Source: Streptomyces roseirectus (GTDB lineage: Bacteria > Actinomycetota > Actinomycetes > Streptomycetales > Streptomycetaceae). From it: 64,000 bases of DNA. The DNA lies in NCBI RefSeq assembly GCF_014489635.1, contig NZ_CP060828.1, forward strand, positions 5,450,501-5,514,500, read 5' to 3'. Made by a program: the position numbers and the translations under genes. Below are positions 25,625 to 34,837 of this stretch, in pieces (positions within the stretch are counted from its first letter, which is position 1; each line of letters opens with the position of its first letter). The notes under the pieces are model-generated. The model did no database searches and was not told where the DNA came from. It saw only the letters and a program-made list of their open reading frames with translations.

Positions 25625-26770
25625 GTGGATTTTGAATTCGGCGCCGAGGACGAGGAATTCCGTGCCGAGGCGCGGGCCTGGCTCTCGGCGCACGTCCCTT
25701 CGGCCGGCGACCGGCGCTCCTGGGAGCGCGCGCTGGGCGCCGCCGGACGGATCGGCATCGGGTGGGGCGAGGCCGGGTACGGCAACCGGCCCGAGCCCCT
25801 GACACGGCAGGTCGTGTGGGCCGAGGAGTACGCGCGCTCGGGCGCCCCCGCACGCTCCGGGCACATCGGGGAGAACCTTCTGGCGCCCACGCTCCTCGCG
25901 CACGGAACTCCCGCGCAGAAAGCCAGATTCCTGCCCCCGGTCGCCGCCGGTGAAGAATGGTGGTGCCAGGGTTACAGCGAACCCGGCGCGGGATCCGACC
26001 TCGCGGGAATACGCACCCGCGCCGAACGGTGTCCGGGCGGATTCCGGATCACCGGCCAGAAGATCTGGACCTCGCTCGCGCACGAGGCCGACTGGTGTTT
26101 CGTACTCGCCAGGAGTGACCCGGAATCCGTGCGGCACAAAGGGCTCACTTTCCTGCTCGTCCCCATGGACCAGCCCGGCCGGATCGAGGTGCGGCCCATT
26201 CGGCAACTGACCGGGACGAGCGAGTTCAACGAGGTGTTCTTCGACGGGGCGTTCGCCGCCGGGGAACACGTCGTCGGAGCGGAGGGCGACGGCTGGCGGG
26301 TCGCCATGAGCCTGCTCGGCTTCGAACGGGGCGTCTCCACCCTCGCGCAACAGATCGGGTTCGCCGAGGAGTTGGGGCGGGTGCTGCGGGAGGCCGTGGC
26401 GTCCGGCGCCGTCGCCGACCCCGTCGTGCGCGAACGGCTCGTGCGCGCGTGGGCCGAGCTGCGGGTCATGCGGTGGAACGCGCTGCGGACCCTGGGCGGC
26501 GCGCAGGAGGCGGGCGCGACCAGCGTCGCCAAGCTGCTGTGGGGCGGCTGGCACCAGCGGCTCGGCGAGCTGAGCGTGCTGGTGCGGGGCGCCGGGGCCG
26601 CGGTCGGGCCCGAGCCGTGGACGCCCGAGACGCCGTACGCGCTGGACGAGGCGCAGCGGAGCTTCCTGTTCGCGCGGGCCGACACGATCTACGGCGGTTC
26701 GGACGAGGTGCAGCGCACGATCATCGCCGAGCGGGTGCTCGGCCTACCCAGAGAGCGGGTCGTCCGATGA
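25625..26770 (+). CDS. Acyl-CoA dehydrogenase
   Basis: This 381-aa FAD protein starts at GTG 25625 with RBS GGGAAGGGAGGG. It has WWCQGYSEPGAGSDLAGIRT, KIWTSLAHEADWCFVLAR, and the C-terminal YGGSDEVQRTIIAERVLGLP. It closely resembles the 20289 gene in layout and is probably a large FadE subunit. Its stop overlaps the ATG of the next gene by 4 bp (ATGA). Confidence 0.9.
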   Translation: MDFEFGAEDEEFRAEARAWLSAHVPSAGDRRSWERALGAAGRIGIGWGEAGYGNRPEPLTRQVVWAEEYARSGAPARSGHIGENLLAPTLLAHGTPAQKARFLPPVAAGEEWWCQGYSEPGAGSDLAGIRTRAERCPGGFRITGQKIWTSLAHEADWCFVLARSDPESVRHKGLTFLLVPMDQPGRIEVRPIRQLTGTSEFNEVFFDGAFAAGEHVVGAEGDGWRVAMSLLGFERGVSTLAQQIGFAEELGRVLREAVASGAVADPVVRERLVRAWAELRVMRWNALRTLGGAQEAGATSVAKLLWGGWHQRLGELSVLVRGAGAAVGPEPWTPETPYALDEAQRSFLFARADTIYGGSDEVQRTIIAERVLGLPRERVVR

Positions 26771-27816
26771 GGGGTGTCGTGTTCGACGGGAGCCGGGCCG
26801 AGGTCGTGCGGGACCTCGACGTACGGGAGCCGGGGCCCGGGGAGGTGCTGGTCGCGATCTCCGCCGCCGGGCTCTGCCACAGCGACCTGTCGGTCGTCGA
26901 CGGCACCATCCCGTTCCCGGCACCGGTCGTCCTCGGGCACGAGGGCGCCGGAGTGGTCGAAGCCGTCGGCGCCGGGGTGACCCACGTCGAGCCCGGCGAC
27001 CATGTCGCCCTCTCCACCCTCGCCAACTGCGGCGCCTGCGCGGAGTGCGACCGGGGCCGGCCCACCATGTGCCGGCACTCCATAGGCCGCCCCCAGCGCC
27101 CCTTCACGCGCGGGGGCGCGCCGGTCCACCAGTTCGCCGCCAACTCGGCGTTCGCCGAACGGACCGTCGTCAAGGCCGTCCAGGCGGTCCGTATCCCGAA
27201 GGACGTCCCGCTGACCTCGGCCGCGCTCCTGGGCTGCGGCGTGGTGACCGGAGTGGGGGCCGTCCTCAACCGCGCGCGCGTCGACCGGGGGGACAGCGTC
27301 GTCGTCATCGGCACGGGCGGCATCGGCCTCAACGTCCTCCAGGGCGCCCGCCTGGCCGGGGCGCTGCGCATCGTCGCCGTGGACGCGAACCCGGCGAAGG
27401 AGCCGGTGGCCCGCACCTTCGGCGCGACCGACTTCCTGACCTCCGCGGACGGCGTGCGCGATCTGCTCCCCACCGGCGCCGACCACGTCTTCGAGTGCGT
27501 CGGCCGGGTCGAGCTGGTCCGCGCGGCGATCGGTCTGCTCGACCGCCACGGCCAGGCGGTCCTTCTCGGTACCCCGCCGCCCCACGCCGAGGCGTCCTTC
27601 CCCGTGACCTCCCTCTTCCTCGACAAGTCCGTCCTGGGCTGCCGCTACGGGTCCTCCCGGCCGCAGCGCGACATCCCCCTCTACGCCGAGCTGTACCGGG
27701 CGGGGCGGCTGCTGCTGGACGAACTGGTCACGCAGACGTATCCGGTGGAGGACTTCGAGAAGGCGAAGCAGGACGCGGAGGCGGGGAGGGTGGCGCGGGG
27801 GGTGCTGGTGTTCTGA
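26767..27816 (+). CDS. Zinc-dependent alcohol dehydrogenase (MDR family)
   Basis: This 349-aa medium-chain dehydrogenase has catalytic zinc ligands Cys37 and His58 (GLCHSDLSV, GHEGAGVV), structural zinc Cys88, Cys91, Cys94 and Cys102, and the NAD motif GTGGIG. It would interconvert a primary or secondary alcohol with an aldehyde or ketone. The 4-bp overlap with the acyl-CoA dehydrogenase gene implies coupled translation. It is the last gene of the SDR-FadE-ADH operon. Confidence 0.9.
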   Translation: MRGVVFDGSRAEVVRDLDVREPGPGEVLVAISAAGLCHSDLSVVDGTIPFPAPVVLGHEGAGVVEAVGAGVTHVEPGDHVALSTLANCGACAECDRGRPTMCRHSIGRPQRPFTRGGAPVHQFAANSAFAERTVVKAVQAVRIPKDVPLTSAALLGCGVVTGVGAVLNRARVDRGDSVVVIGTGGIGLNVLQGARLAGALRIVAVDANPAKEPVARTFGATDFLTSADGVRDLLPTGADHVFECVGRVELVRAAIGLLDRHGQAVLLGTPPPHAEASFPVTSLFLDKSVLGCRYGSSRPQRDIPLYAELYRAGRLLLDELVTQTYPVEDFEKAKQDAEAGRVARGVLVF

Positions 27817-27877
27817 GGGGGGTGGGGCCGCGGGATGGCATGTGCACACGCAGAGTTATCCACAGGCCGAGGAGAGA

Positions 27878-28975
27878 TCACGGAGCGTTGTCAGTCCCTC
27901 CGCCTACCGTTGTCGCATGAGTGGTCGAGACCTCGCCGCCCCGGAAGGTGCGGCGGTAGGCGGAGGGGGTGACACCGAGGGCGGTCTGCAGGTGCTGGCG
28001 CATCGACTGGGCGGTGCCGAAACCGGCGGCGCGGGCGATGTGGTCGACGGAGAGATCGGTGGATTCGAGGAGATGACGGGCATGTCCGACGCGTTGGGCG
28101 GTGAGCCACTGGCCGGGGCTGACGCCGGATTCCTCGCGGAAGCGGCGGGTGAAGGTGCGCACGGACATCGACTCCTGGGCGGCCATGTCGCGCAGCTGGA
28201 TCGGCTCGTGGAGGCGGGCGAGGGCCCACGCGCGTGCGGCGGTGGTGCTGGCCTGGCGGGCGTCGGGGACGGGGCGCTGGATGTACTGGGCCTGGCCGCC
28301 GTCGCGGTGCGGCGGGACGACGGTGCGCCGGGCGACCTCGTTGGCGACGGCGGCGCCGTGGTCGCGGCGCACGATGTGCAGGCACAGGTCGATGCCGGCG
28401 GCGACACCGGCCGAGGTGAGGATGTCGCCGTCGTCGATGAACAGGACGTTCGGGTCGACGTCCACCTGCGGGAAGAGGTCCTGCATGTGGGCGGCGTCGA
28501 ACCAGTGGGTCGTCGCGCGGCGCCCGTCGAGACGGCCGGCGGCGGCCAGGACGTACGCGCCCGTGCAGATCGACGCGATCCGCGCGCCGGGGCGGACGAG
28601 GGCGAGCGCGGACTCCAGCTCCGGGGTGAGGACGCCCTTCTCGAAGACCGGCCCCAGCTGGTACGAGGCGGGGACGATGACGGTGTCGGCGCCGGCCAGC
28701 GCCTCCGGGCCGTGCTCGACCATGATCGAGAAGTCGGCGTTCGTGGCGACGGGGCCCGGCGGGCGGACCGAGCAGGTGACGACGTCGTACAGCTGGCGCC
28801 CGTGCGCGTCCTGGGGCATGCCGAAGATGCGGTGGGGGATGCCGAGTTCGAAGGGGATGATGCCGTCGAGGGCGAGGACGACCACGCGGTGCGGGCGGAA
28901 GGGGCGTGCGCCGCCGGCGTGGCTCGGTGCTCGGTCGGGGGTCCGGCTCGGCGTCCGTTCGCTGTCCTGACTCAT
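27878..28975 (-). CDS. GlxA-family transcriptional regulator (DJ-1/PfpI plus AraC HTH)
   Basis: This 365-aa protein has an N-terminal DJ-1/PfpI-like domain (about 30-200) with the elbow SICTGAYVLAAAGRLDG, and a C-terminal AraC DNA-binding domain (about 230-335; SVRTFTRRFREESGVSP and VDHIARAAGFGTAQSM). Such regulators sense small molecules or oxidation through the amidase-like domain. It is divergent from the MFS gene at 29048 and may control it. It is not preceded by the CTGACG operator. Confidence 0.9.
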   Translation of the reverse strand: MSQDSERTPSRTPDRAPSHAGGARPFRPHRVVVLALDGIIPFELGIPHRIFGMPQDAHGRQLYDVVTCSVRPPGPVATNADFSIMVEHGPEALAGADTVIVPASYQLGPVFEKGVLTPELESALALVRPGARIASICTGAYVLAAAGRLDGRRATTHWFDAAHMQDLFPQVDVDPNVLFIDDGDILTSAGVAAGIDLCLHIVRRDHGAAVANEVARRTVVPPHRDGGQAQYIQRPVPDARQASTTAARAWALARLHEPIQLRDMAAQESMSVRTFTRRFREESGVSPGQWLTAQRVGHARHLLESTDLSVDHIARAAGFGTAQSMRQHLQTALGVTPSAYRRTFRGGEVSTTHATTVGGGTDNAP

Positions 28976-29047
28976 GGCCCGATCCTAGCGAACAGTGTCC
29001 TTCGGGCCAGTCGTAGCGGGGGAGACCGATGATCGAAACTGTGTGGC

Positions 29048-30400
29048 GTGAACCAGACAACCCAGACCGCGGCAGCCGGAGAAGACGCGAGCACCGCGAC
29101 CGCCGCGAGCACCGCGACCGCCGGGCAGGAGCAGACGCCGCACGGGAGACGGCGTGTGCACCGCGCGTGGTTCGTGGCCGCCGTCACCTTCGTCACGATC
29201 ATCGGCGCGGCGGCGTTCCGCTCCCTGCCGGGCCTGCTGTTCGACCCGCTCCACGAGGAGTTCGGCTGGTCGCGCGGGACGGTCGGGGCGGCCGTCTCCG
29301 TCAATCTCGCGCTGTACGGGCTGACGGCGCCGTTCGCGGCGGCGCTGATGGACCGCTTCGGCATCCGCCGGGTCGTCGCCGTCGCGCTGACGGTGATCGC
29401 GATCGGCTCCGGGCTGACCGTGTGGATGACGGCGGCGTGGCAACTGATGCTGTACTGGGGCCTGTTGGTGGGCCTCGGCTCGGGCTCGATGGCGCTGGCG
29501 TTCGCGGCGACCGTCACCGACCGCTGGTTCACCGAGCGCCGCGGCCTGGTCAGCGGCATCCTCACGGCCGCGTCCGCGTCCGGGCAGCTGATCTTCCTGC
29601 CGGCGCTGTCCTGGATGGTGACGCGCTACGAGTGGCGCCCCGCCGCGGTGACCGTCGCCCTCGCCGCCCTGGTCGTCGTCCCCTTCGTCTGGCTGCTCCT
29701 GCGCGACCATCCGGCCGACGTCGGCCTCAAGCCGTACGGCGCGCGGGAGTTCGTCGCCAAGCCGCCGCCCGTCACGGGGGCCGCGCGGCGGGCGGTGACC
29801 GTGCTGTTCAAGGCGGCGCGCACCGGGCCGTTCTGGCTGCTCGCGGGCACTTTCGCGATCTGCGGCGCCTCGACGAACGGCCTGATCCAGACCCACTTCG
29901 TGCCCGCCGCGCACGACCACGGCATGCCCGTGCCCGCCGCCGCCTCGCTCCTCGCGGTGATCGGCGTCTTCGACATCGTCGGCACGATCGCCTCCGGCTG
30001 GTTCACCGACCGCTTCGAGGCGCGCCGCCTGCTCGCCGTCTACTACGCCCTGCGCGGCCTCTCGCTCCTGTTCCTGCCGATCCTGCTCGCGCCGTCCGTC
30101 CACCCGCCGATGATCTTCTTCATCGTCTTCTACGGCCTCGACTGGGTCGCCACCGTCCCGCCCACGCTCGCCCTGTGCCGCGAGCACTACGGCGACGACT
30201 CCGCCATCGTCTTCGGCTGGGTCCTCGCCTCCCACCAGCTCGGCGCGGCCCTCGTCGCCTTCCTCGGCGGCGTCGCCCGCGACACCTTCGGCTCCTACGA
30301 CGTCGTCTGGTACGCGTCGGGTGCGCTGTGCGCGGCGGCGGCGTTGATGGCGCTGGTGATCCGGCGGGGGGTGAGGGTGCCGGGGGTGGCGACGGCGTGA
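29048..30400 (+). CDS. MFS transporter
   Basis: This 450-aa membrane protein has about 12 hydrophobic segments after a polar, Thr/Ala-rich N-terminus of about 35 residues. The motif between TM2 and TM3 (ALMDRFGIRRVVAVAL) matches the MFS A-motif. A large MFS subfamily of this kind (oxalate/formate or monocarboxylate type) exports or imports organic acids. The GTG 29048 start has no strong RBS. The substrate is unknown; the divergent GlxA-type regulator suggests control by it. Confidence 0.88.
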   Translation: MNQTTQTAAAGEDASTATAASTATAGQEQTPHGRRRVHRAWFVAAVTFVTIIGAAAFRSLPGLLFDPLHEEFGWSRGTVGAAVSVNLALYGLTAPFAAALMDRFGIRRVVAVALTVIAIGSGLTVWMTAAWQLMLYWGLLVGLGSGSMALAFAATVTDRWFTERRGLVSGILTAASASGQLIFLPALSWMVTRYEWRPAAVTVALAALVVVPFVWLLLRDHPADVGLKPYGAREFVAKPPPVTGAARRAVTVLFKAARTGPFWLLAGTFAICGASTNGLIQTHFVPAAHDHGMPVPAAASLLAVIGVFDIVGTIASGWFTDRFEARRLLAVYYALRGLSLLFLPILLAPSVHPPMIFFIVFYGLDWVATVPPTLALCREHYGDDSAIVFGWVLASHQLGAALVAFLGGVARDTFGSYDVVWYASGALCAAAALMALVIRRGVRVPGVATA

Positions 30401-30418
30401 TGCCGTGGCCGGCGTGCC

Positions 30419-30450
30419 CCCGGGGCGGACCTCGGAGGACTCGCCCCGGG
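30419..30450. terminator. Hairpin between convergent MFS and flavin reductase genes
   Basis: CCCGGGGCG (30419-30427) pairs with CGCCCCGGG (30442-30450) around a 14-nt loop. Confidence 0.55.
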
Positions 30451-30464
30451 TGAAGCCGCGGCCC

Positions 30465-31070
30465 TCAGAGGAACTGCCCCCGGTGGAACAGCAGGGGGGC
30501 GCGGTTCTCGTCCGGGGTGTCCAGGGACTCCACCCGGCCGACGACGATGAGGTGGTCGCCGCCCGTGTGGACGGCGTGGATGGTGCAGTCGATCCAGGCG
30601 AGGGTGCCGGCGAGGCGGGGGGAGCCGGTGGTGGGGGCGGGGGTGTGGGGGACGCCGGTGAACTTGTCGGGGCCGGGGCGGGCGAAGGCGCGGCAGAGGG
30701 CGGACTGGTCGGCGGCGAGGACGTTGACGCAGAAGACGCCCGCGCGGGCGATGCGGGGCCAGGTCGTGGACGTCCGGGCGACCATGAAGACGACCAGGGG
30801 CGGGTCGAGGGACAGGGACGAGAAGGACTGGCAGGCGAACCCGGCGGGTGGTGCTCCTTCCGTGAGGGCCGGTGCCGTGACAACGGTCACCCCGCTCGCG
30901 AAGTTCCCGAGCACTCGTCGGAAGACGGCCTGATCCACCGGCGCGCGCTCGCCGTCCTGCACGCACCGCAGCTCCGGGCGCGGGCCCGGTGTCGTCCCGG
31001 GCGATCCGCCGCCCGGGAGGGCCTTCAGATAGCGGACTGCGGCAGCCGCAGCGCCTGCGTGTCCCATCAT
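30465..31070 (-). CDS. Flavin reductase family protein
   Basis: This 201-aa protein has the FMN-binding fold (VLGNFASGVTVVTA, FACQSFSSLSLDPPLVVFMV, GVFCVNVLAADQ) of the NADH:flavin oxidoreductases that feed two-component monooxygenases (HsaB type). Residues 1-45 are a low-complexity extension; the exact start among the ATGs at 31067-31070 is uncertain. Operator O4 lies 14 bp upstream, so it belongs to the operator-linked set. No monooxygenase partner gene is adjacent. Confidence 0.85.
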   Translation of the reverse strand: MMGHAGAAAAAVRYLKALPGGGSPGTTPGPRPELRCVQDGERAPVDQAVFRRVLGNFASGVTVVTAPALTEGAPPAGFACQSFSSLSLDPPLVVFMVARTSTTWPRIARAGVFCVNVLAADQSALCRAFARPGPDKFTGVPHTPAPTTGSPRLAGTLAWIDCTIHAVHTGGDHLIVVGRVESLDTPDENRAPLLFHRGQFL

Positions 31071-31083
31071 CTGACCATTGAAG

Positions 31084-31098
31084 CTGACGGAGCGTCAG
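31084..31098. promoter_or_regulatory. Operator O4, CTGACG-GAG-CGTCAG
   Basis: Perfect 6-bp arms. It lies between the flavin reductase (minus strand) and a small ORF (plus strand). Confidence 0.7.
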
Positions 31099-31108
31099 GT
31101 GGGAAGGG

Positions 31109-31339
31109 GTGGTGGACGCTCCTTCGCGCGCCCCGCTTACGCTCCCCCTCATGGGGTGGGGAACCTTGCGGGCGGTCCGGTTGAGCTGGACGCCTGCCGA
31201 TACGCATGTGGCCGCCGCGACGGCGTCCGGGCAGATACCGACCGTCTGGGGGTATCTGGGGACGGCGGGCTCGCCCGAGTTGTTCGTGCTGTTCGGGGAT
31301 CCCGACCCGGGCGACGTGCGGATTCTCAGGCCCGTCTGA
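31109..31339 (+). CDS. Possible small protein downstream of operator O4
   Basis: A 76-codon frame (GTG 31109 or 31112, after GGGAAGGGG) starts 11 bp after operator O4. The translation is not low-complexity and ends PELFVLFGDPDPGDVRILRP. I do not recognise it. It is convergent with the enoyl-CoA hydratase gene at 31365. Whether it is translated is uncertain. Confidence 0.35.
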   Translation: MVDAPSRAPLTLPLMGWGTLRAVRLSWTPADTHVAAATASGQIPTVWGYLGTAGSPELFVLFGDPDPGDVRILRPV

Positions 31340-31364
31340 GCCTCTTCCCAGGCGGGTCTGAGGT

Positions 31365-32444
31365 TCAACGTCCCCTGAACTTCGGGCTCCGGCGTTCCAC
31401 GAACGCCCGTAGCCCGTCCCGCGCGTCCGACGTCGTCATGTTGATCTCCTGCGCGGCGGCCTCGGCGGCGAACGCGGTGGCGCGGTCGGAGTCGAGGGAG
31501 GCGTTGAGGAGTTGCTTGGTGAGGGCGAGGGAACGGGTCGGGGCGGTCGCGAGCCGGGCGGCCCACTCCTGCGCCGTCTTCGCCAACTCCCCGTCCGGGA
31601 CGACCCTGTTGACCAGACCCAGGCGCTCGGCCTCCGGAGCCGTGAGCGGGTCGCCGAAGAACATCAGCTCCTTGGCGCGGTGCGCACCGATCAGCCGGGG
31701 CAGCAGATACGCGCCGCCGGCATCGGGCACGAGCCCGCGCCGCACGAACACCTCGATGAAACGGGCCGATTCGGCGGCGAGCACCAGATCGCAGGCGAAC
31801 GCGAGATGCGCGCCCAGCCCGGCCGCCGTCCCGTTCACCGCCGCGATCACCGGCTTCTCGCAGTCCAGCACGGCGGCGATCAGCCGCTGCGCGCCCCGCC
31901 GGAGCGTGCGGGCCACGTCGCCGGGAAGAACCTCCTTCGACGTCCCGCCCCGCAGGTCCGCTCCCGCGCAGAAGCCGCGCCCGGTGCCGGTCAGTACGAC
32001 GACGCGGACGTCGGGGTCGGCCGAGGCCGCCTCCAACAGGCCGATGATGTCGTCCCGTTGGGCGGGGGTGAGGGCGTTGAGGGAGTCGGGGCGGTTGAGG
32101 GTGATGCGGGTGATGCCGTGGTCGTCGGTGGAGTGGAGGAGGGGAGGAGGGACGGGGGTGGGGTTGGTCTGGGCGGGGTCGGGGGCAGCGGGATCGGGCT
32201 CGGGCGGGCCGGACTTGGCGGTGCCGGGCGTCGCCGGGCCGGGGTCGGCTGTGCCGGACTCGGTGGTGCTGAGGGGGATCGCCGGGGCGGGCTCGGCGGT
32301 GTCGGGCGTCGCCGGGTCGGACTTGGTGGTGTCGGGCCCGGTGGCGCCGGACTCAGGCGGGTTGCCGGTCCCGTCACCCCCCGCCCGCAACTCCCCGCCC
32401 CAAATCCCGCCCCCCACAGGCCCGTTCGGCGGCTCCCCCCTCAC
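31365..32444 (-). CDS. Enoyl-CoA hydratase/isomerase with low-complexity N-terminal extension
   Basis: GTG 32444 overlaps the stop of the upstream ligase gene by 4 bp (GTGA). The crotonase domain (about residues 105-359) shows ITLNRPDSLNALTPAQRD, GRGFCAGADLRGG and NGTAAGLGAHLAFACDL, which fit the oxyanion hole and active-site region. It would hydrate an enoyl-CoA. The first 100 residues are an unusual Pro/Thr/Ala/Gly repeat-rich tail (TPDTAEPAPA, TPGTAKSGPPEPDP). No Met or Val start lies immediately before the domain, so the tail appears to be translated. Confidence 0.85.
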   Translation of the reverse strand: MRGEPPNGPVGGGIWGGELRAGGDGTGNPPESGATGPDTTKSDPATPDTAEPAPAIPLSTTESGTADPGPATPGTAKSGPPEPDPAAPDPAQTNPTPVPPPLLHSTDDHGITRITLNRPDSLNALTPAQRDDIIGLLEAASADPDVRVVVLTGTGRGFCAGADLRGGTSKEVLPGDVARTLRRGAQRLIAAVLDCEKPVIAAVNGTAAGLGAHLAFACDLVLAAESARFIEVFVRRGLVPDAGGAYLLPRLIGAHRAKELMFFGDPLTAPEAERLGLVNRVVPDGELAKTAQEWAARLATAPTRSLALTKQLLNASLDSDRATAFAAEAAAQEINMTTSDARDGLRAFVERRSPKFRGR

Positions 32445-34666
32445 CGGCACACCGCCAGCGCGTCCAACGCCACCGCACCCTGCCCCCGGGGCAGCACGAA
32501 CAGTGGGTTGATGTCCAACTCCGCGAGGTCGTCGACGAGTTCGAGCGACATGCGCTGGACCCGCAGGATCACCTCGACCAGCGCGTCCAGGTCGGCCGGT
32601 GGACGACCCCGGACCCCGCCCAGCAGCGCCCGCCCCCGCAGATCCTCCAGCATGTCCCGCGCCTGCGTCTCGCCGAAGGGCGGCACGCGTACGGCGGTGT
32701 CGTGCAGGACCTCGACGAGGACCCCGCCGAGCCCGACGGTCACCGTCGGCCCGAACAGCGCGTCATGGCTGATGCCGACCACCATCTCGACGCCCCGCTC
32801 GACCATCTGGCAGACGAGGACGCCGTCGAGGGACACGTCCTCGTACCGGGCGATGTCGGTCAACTCGCGGTAGGCGTCGCGGACTTGGCTGGCCGAGGTG
32901 AGGCCGATCCTCACCAGGCCCAGCTCCGTCTTGTGCGCGATGTCCGCGCCGGACGCCTTCATCACGACCGGGTAGCCGACGAGGCCGGCCGCCCGTACGG
33001 CCCCCGCCGCGCTGGTCACCAACTGCTCGCGCGGCACCCGGATCCCGTACGCGCGAAGCAACTGCTTGGCCGCGTGCTCGCTCAACTGCTGGCCGGGCCG
33101 CATCAGTTCGCGGGCCTTGCGGAAGGAGGGCGAGGGGGTGCGGGGGGCCTGGTCGAAGGGGGAGCGGTAGTCGCGGGTGAAGCGATGGTGGTCGAGGTAA
33201 GCCTTCACAGCCGTGAGGCAGTTGGGGACCGTACGGAACGTCGCGACCCGCCGCGACCCCAACAGGACGTCCCGGTACGCCTGTTCGGTGCCGACCGGCG
33301 ACCCCCACACCACGCACACCAGCTTGTCCGTCTCCTCGGCCGCCGCCACCAGGTCTTCGACGAGCCGGTCACTGAGCGGCGGGAACGGCCCGGTGATCGG
33401 GCAGATCAGCACGCCGACGGACGGATCGGCGAGGATCGCGTCGACGATCTTGCGTCCCCGGTGGTCGCCGACCGGGTGTCCGCCGTTGTCGACGGGGTTC
33501 GCGACGCTCAGGAACTCCGGTATCCACTGGTGGAGTTCGGCCTGTTTCGCGGCGGACAGGGACGGCAGCCGCAGCCCGGCCGTCGTCGCGAGGTCGGCGA
33601 CGTGGGCGCCGGTCCCGCCCGAGATCGCGTACACGGCGACGCCGTCCGCGACGGGCGGCTTCGCGCGGGCCAACAGGGTTGCCGTGTCCTGGAGTTCGTC
33701 GAGCGCGTCGACGCGGATCACGCCGTACTGGCGCATCGCGGCGTCAACTACATCGTCCGCGCCCGTGAGTTTGCCGGTGTGGGAGGCGGCCGTGCGGGCG
33801 CCGGTCTCGGTGCGGCCGACCTTCACCGCGACGACGGGCACCTTGCGGCGGGCGGCGCGGTCGGCGGCGAGCAGGAACGCGCGGCCGTCCTTCAGGCCCT
33901 CGACGTAGCAGGCGATCGCGCCGGTCTCGGGCCGCTCGGCGAAGTACGAGATGAAGTCGGCGGTTTCGAGGTCGGCCTCGTTGCCGGTGGGCGCCCAGTG
34001 GGAGAGCCGGACGCCCAACTCCTGGAGGGAGAACACCGGTCGGCCCTGGTGACCGGACTGGGTGATCAGGGCGATCGCCGGTCCGTCGAGGTCGTCGCGG
34101 AACTCCTCGAAGGCGTTCAGGTTGGTGTTCGGGCCGAGCAGCCTGAGGCCCGCGCGCTCGACGGCCGCCGTCAGCCTCGCCTGCGCGGCGGCGCCCTCCT
34201 CGCCGGTCTCGGCGAATCCGGACGCGAAGGCGACCGCGAACTTCACCTTCGTCTCGGCCAGTTGCTCGATCACCGGCAGCGGGTCGGACACCAACAGGAC
34301 GGCCAGATCGACCTGTTCGGGCAGTTCGGCGACCGTCGGGACGCACGGGATGCCGAACACGGCGGGACGGGTGGGGTGCACCGGGTGCAGCCGGGCCCCC
34401 ACCCGCTTCGACCAGGCCAGCAACTGCCTGGTGATCCCGGTGTTCGGCCGCCCCTCGGCGTCGGACGCGCCGACGACGGCGACCGACTCGGGCCGGAAGA
34501 AGCGCTCCAGATCGGGCACGTCCGCGTACAGCGGGCGCCCGCTGACGTCCATGCCGTCCACATCGGCCGGACGGCCGTGCACGGCGGGGCCGGGCTGCTC
34601 GCCGCACGCGATGACCCGGGCCCGGCGGGAGTCGGTGGTGAGGGTGCCGTGGGTTGATCCAAGCAT
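32441..34666 (-). CDS. NDP-forming acyl-CoA synthetase (acetate-CoA ligase family)
   Basis: This 741-aa single-chain protein joins a CoA-binding domain (about 40-160; FFRPESVAVVGASDAEGRPN), a succinyl-CoA-ligase-like middle (about 170-480; phosphohistidine-type region SHTGKLTGADDVVDAAMRQ) and an ATP-grasp domain (about 530-740; GYPVVMKASGADIAHKTELG). ADP-forming enzymes of this type make acyl-CoA from an acid, or act as protein acyltransferases if a GNAT domain is fused, which is not the case here. The start ATG 34666 is chosen for family fit. Two operators lie upstream (34754 and 34778). It forms an operon with the hydratase. Confidence 0.88.
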   Translation of the reverse strand: MLGSTHGTLTTDSRRARVIACGEQPGPAVHGRPADVDGMDVSGRPLYADVPDLERFFRPESVAVVGASDAEGRPNTGITRQLLAWSKRVGARLHPVHPTRPAVFGIPCVPTVAELPEQVDLAVLLVSDPLPVIEQLAETKVKFAVAFASGFAETGEEGAAAQARLTAAVERAGLRLLGPNTNLNAFEEFRDDLDGPAIALITQSGHQGRPVFSLQELGVRLSHWAPTGNEADLETADFISYFAERPETGAIACYVEGLKDGRAFLLAADRAARRKVPVVAVKVGRTETGARTAASHTGKLTGADDVVDAAMRQYGVIRVDALDELQDTATLLARAKPPVADGVAVYAISGGTGAHVADLATTAGLRLPSLSAAKQAELHQWIPEFLSVANPVDNGGHPVGDHRGRKIVDAILADPSVGVLICPITGPFPPLSDRLVEDLVAAAEETDKLVCVVWGSPVGTEQAYRDVLLGSRRVATFRTVPNCLTAVKAYLDHHRFTRDYRSPFDQAPRTPSPSFRKARELMRPGQQLSEHAAKQLLRAYGIRVPREQLVTSAAGAVRAAGLVGYPVVMKASGADIAHKTELGLVRIGLTSASQVRDAYRELTDIARYEDVSLDGVLVCQMVERGVEMVVGISHDALFGPTVTVGLGGVLVEVLHDTAVRVPPFGETQARDMLEDLRGRALLGGVRGRPPADLDALVEVILRVQRMSLELVDDLAELDINPLFVLPRGQGAVALDALAVCR

Positions 34667-34753
34667 CGGTCCGCCCGTCTCCTGTGTGAGACCGAGCCCG
34701 TCGAGTTCCGAGTACACCGAGTGCCCCGAGTGCACGGACAAGGTCCGACTTAA

Positions 34754-34768
34754 CTGACGCTCTGTCAG
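34754..34768. promoter_or_regulatory. Operator O5, CTGACG-CTC-TGTCAG
   Basis: One mismatch. It lies about 88 bp upstream of the ligase start, paired with O6 24 bp away centre to centre. Confidence 0.65.
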
Positions 34769-34777
34769 ATTACAGAA

Positions 34778-34792
34778 CTGATGGTGCGTCAG
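34778..34792. promoter_or_regulatory. Operator O6, CTGATG-GTG-CGTCAG
   Basis: One mismatch. With O5 it forms a tandem pair upstream of the ligase-hydratase operon. Confidence 0.65.
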
Positions 34793-34837
34793 GAATGGAG
34801 GTGCGGTGAAAGCTTGGCGAGCGTCCGGGCGGGGCGG

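Noticed and set aside
32702..34657. Long plus-strand frame opposite the NDP-forming synthetase
   Set aside because: It is a shadow of the minus-strand gene, which has complete domain motifs.
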